From an uncultured Clostridia bacterium (GTDB taxonomy: Bacteria; Bacillota; Clostridia; Christensenellales; UBA1242), in NCBI GenBank assembly GCA_937914725.1, contig CALDMJ010000183.1, positions 1-7,130 on the forward strand: 7,130 nt of DNA, in the 5' to 3' direction. Positions 6,866 through 7,130 of this stretch are shown one piece after another. The position numbers and the translations under genes are program-made. Below the pieces are notes generated by a model. It was not told where the DNA came from, did not search any database, and worked only from the letters and a program-made list of their open reading frames with translations. Each line of letters begins with the position of its first letter. Position 1 is the first letter of the stretch.

Positions 6866-6886
6866 ATACTATATTCAGTATAATAT
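6861..6886 (+). repeat. A/T-rich inverted repeat overlapping the promoter -10
   Basis: TATACT (6865-6870) and AGTATA (6877-6882) are perfect complements around a 6-base spacer; after one mismatch the arms extend by three more pairs (6861-6863 with 6884-6886). The position over and just after the -10 would suit an operator, but such dyads arise easily in A/T-rich DNA. Confidence 0.3.
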
Positions 6887-6897
6887 TTAATTTAAGT

Positions 6898-6932
6898 AAA
6901 GAAAGAATTATAAAAAGTTTTCTTTCTTTTTT
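6898..6932 (+). terminator. A/T-rich terminator-like hairpin with T-run
   Basis: AAAGAAAGAA (6898-6907) and TTCTTTCTTT (6920-6929) pair perfectly over 10 bases with a 12-base loop, and three more T follow. Only two pairs are G-C, so the stem is weak for an intrinsic terminator. It could end spoIVA transcription or attenuate the promoter at 6837-6865. Confidence 0.45.
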
Positions 6933-6954
6933 CTTGTCAACATATCAAAAATAG

Positions 6955-6983
6955 TTGACTAAAACTTTCAAAATGGGTATACT
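6955..6983 (+). promoter_or_regulatory. Strong sigma-A-like promoter of the downstream gene
   Basis: TTGACT (6955-6960), a 17-base spacer and TATACT (6978-6983) each match consensus at 5 of 6 positions. Initiation near 6990 would give a leader of about 120 bases before the ATG at 7111, including the foldable segment at 7011-7074. Confidence 0.75.
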
Positions 6984-7010
6984 AAAAATGTATTTTCAAA
7001 AAAATGTCTG

Positions 7011-7074
7011 CAATCAAAAAATAGCGAATCCAGTTGAGCATTCAAAAATGGTCAAGCACATCGCGCTTTGATTG
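7011..7074 (+). promoter_or_regulatory. Structured 5' leader element upstream of the partial gene
   Basis: CAATCAAA (7011-7018) pairs perfectly with TTTGATTG (7067-7074). Inside it GCG (7024-7026) can pair with CGC (7064-7066), and an apical hairpin TTGA-G-CATT / AATG-G-TCAA (7034-7042 with 7047-7055, one G-G mismatch, loop CAAA) completes an elongated stem with internal loops. It ends 20 bases before the ribosome binding site. No terminator follows, so if regulatory it would act on translation or mRNA stability. I match it to no riboswitch class I know. Confidence 0.45.
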
Positions 7075-7110
7075 AGACACAACTAATAGGATACAAAGGA
7101 GATAAGAGAA

Positions 7111-7130
7111 ATGAAATTTGCGCAAAAATC
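7111..7130 (+). CDS. Start of an unidentified gene, truncated by window end
   Basis: ATG followed by Lys-Phe-Ala-Gln-Lys and an incomplete codon. AAAGGAGA at 7095-7102 is a strong ribosome binding site, and a strong promoter and structured leader lie upstream, so a real gene starts here. Genes for the histone-like protein HU often follow spoIVA in Clostridia, but the visible residues do not match a typical HU start (MNKxELI-like). Six residues are too few to name it. Confidence 0.65.

Noticed and set aside
7004..7024. Six-codon ORF (MSAIKK) in the leader of the last gene.
   Set aside because: No ribosome binding site and no sign of a leader-peptide attenuator such as a codon run with alternative hairpins and a terminator.

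Overview
The window looks like chromosomal housekeeping DNA from a low-to-moderate-GC, endospore-forming Firmicute (class Clostridia or a relative). The evidence is a full-length spoIVA, strong AAAGGAGA-type ribosome binding sites, canonical Gram-positive promoters, and the gene set lepA, hemW, der, plsY, spoIVA all on the + strand. No mobile element, CRISPR array, tRNA or rRNA was seen. I cannot name a species.

Layout. Bases 1-1308 hold the 3' three-quarters of lepA (elongation factor 4), cut by the window start. hemW (heme chaperone, radical SAM) follows at 1447-2547 and begins with TTG. A 103-base gap with an inverted repeat and a direct repeat leads to der (tandem-GTPase ribosome assembly factor, 2651-3973). 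plsY (acyl-phosphate:glycerol-3-phosphate acyltransferase, 4087-4932) comes next and carries an unusual, very basic C-terminal tail of about 74 residues. spoIVA (spore coat basement ATPase, 5357-6826) is the last complete gene. A new gene starts at 7111 and is cut after 20 bases.

Non-coding parts. The 424-base gap between plsY and spoIVA is not empty. It has a strong sigma-A-like extended -10 promoter, about 290 bases rich in complementary segments, and a textbook GC-rich terminator, and after that a separate sigma-E-like promoter placed for spoIVA. I interpret this as an independent structured non-coding RNA of a family I do not recognise. The 284-base gap after spoIVA has two good sigma-A-like promoters, an A/T-rich terminator-like hairpin between them, and a 64-base foldable leader just upstream of the partial last gene.

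How the parts relate. LepA and Der act on translation and ribosome assembly, HemW on heme handling, PlsY on the first acylation of phospholipid synthesis, and SpoIVA on coat assembly at the mother-cell side of the forespore. The genes are spaced by about 100-420 bases with local promoters, so this is a run of co-oriented units, not one tight operon. In many Clostridia gpsA lies between plsY and spoIVA; here it is absent and the putative RNA gene occupies that place. The most promising undescribed items are this RNA gene, the structured leader at 7011-7074, and the basic PlsY tail.
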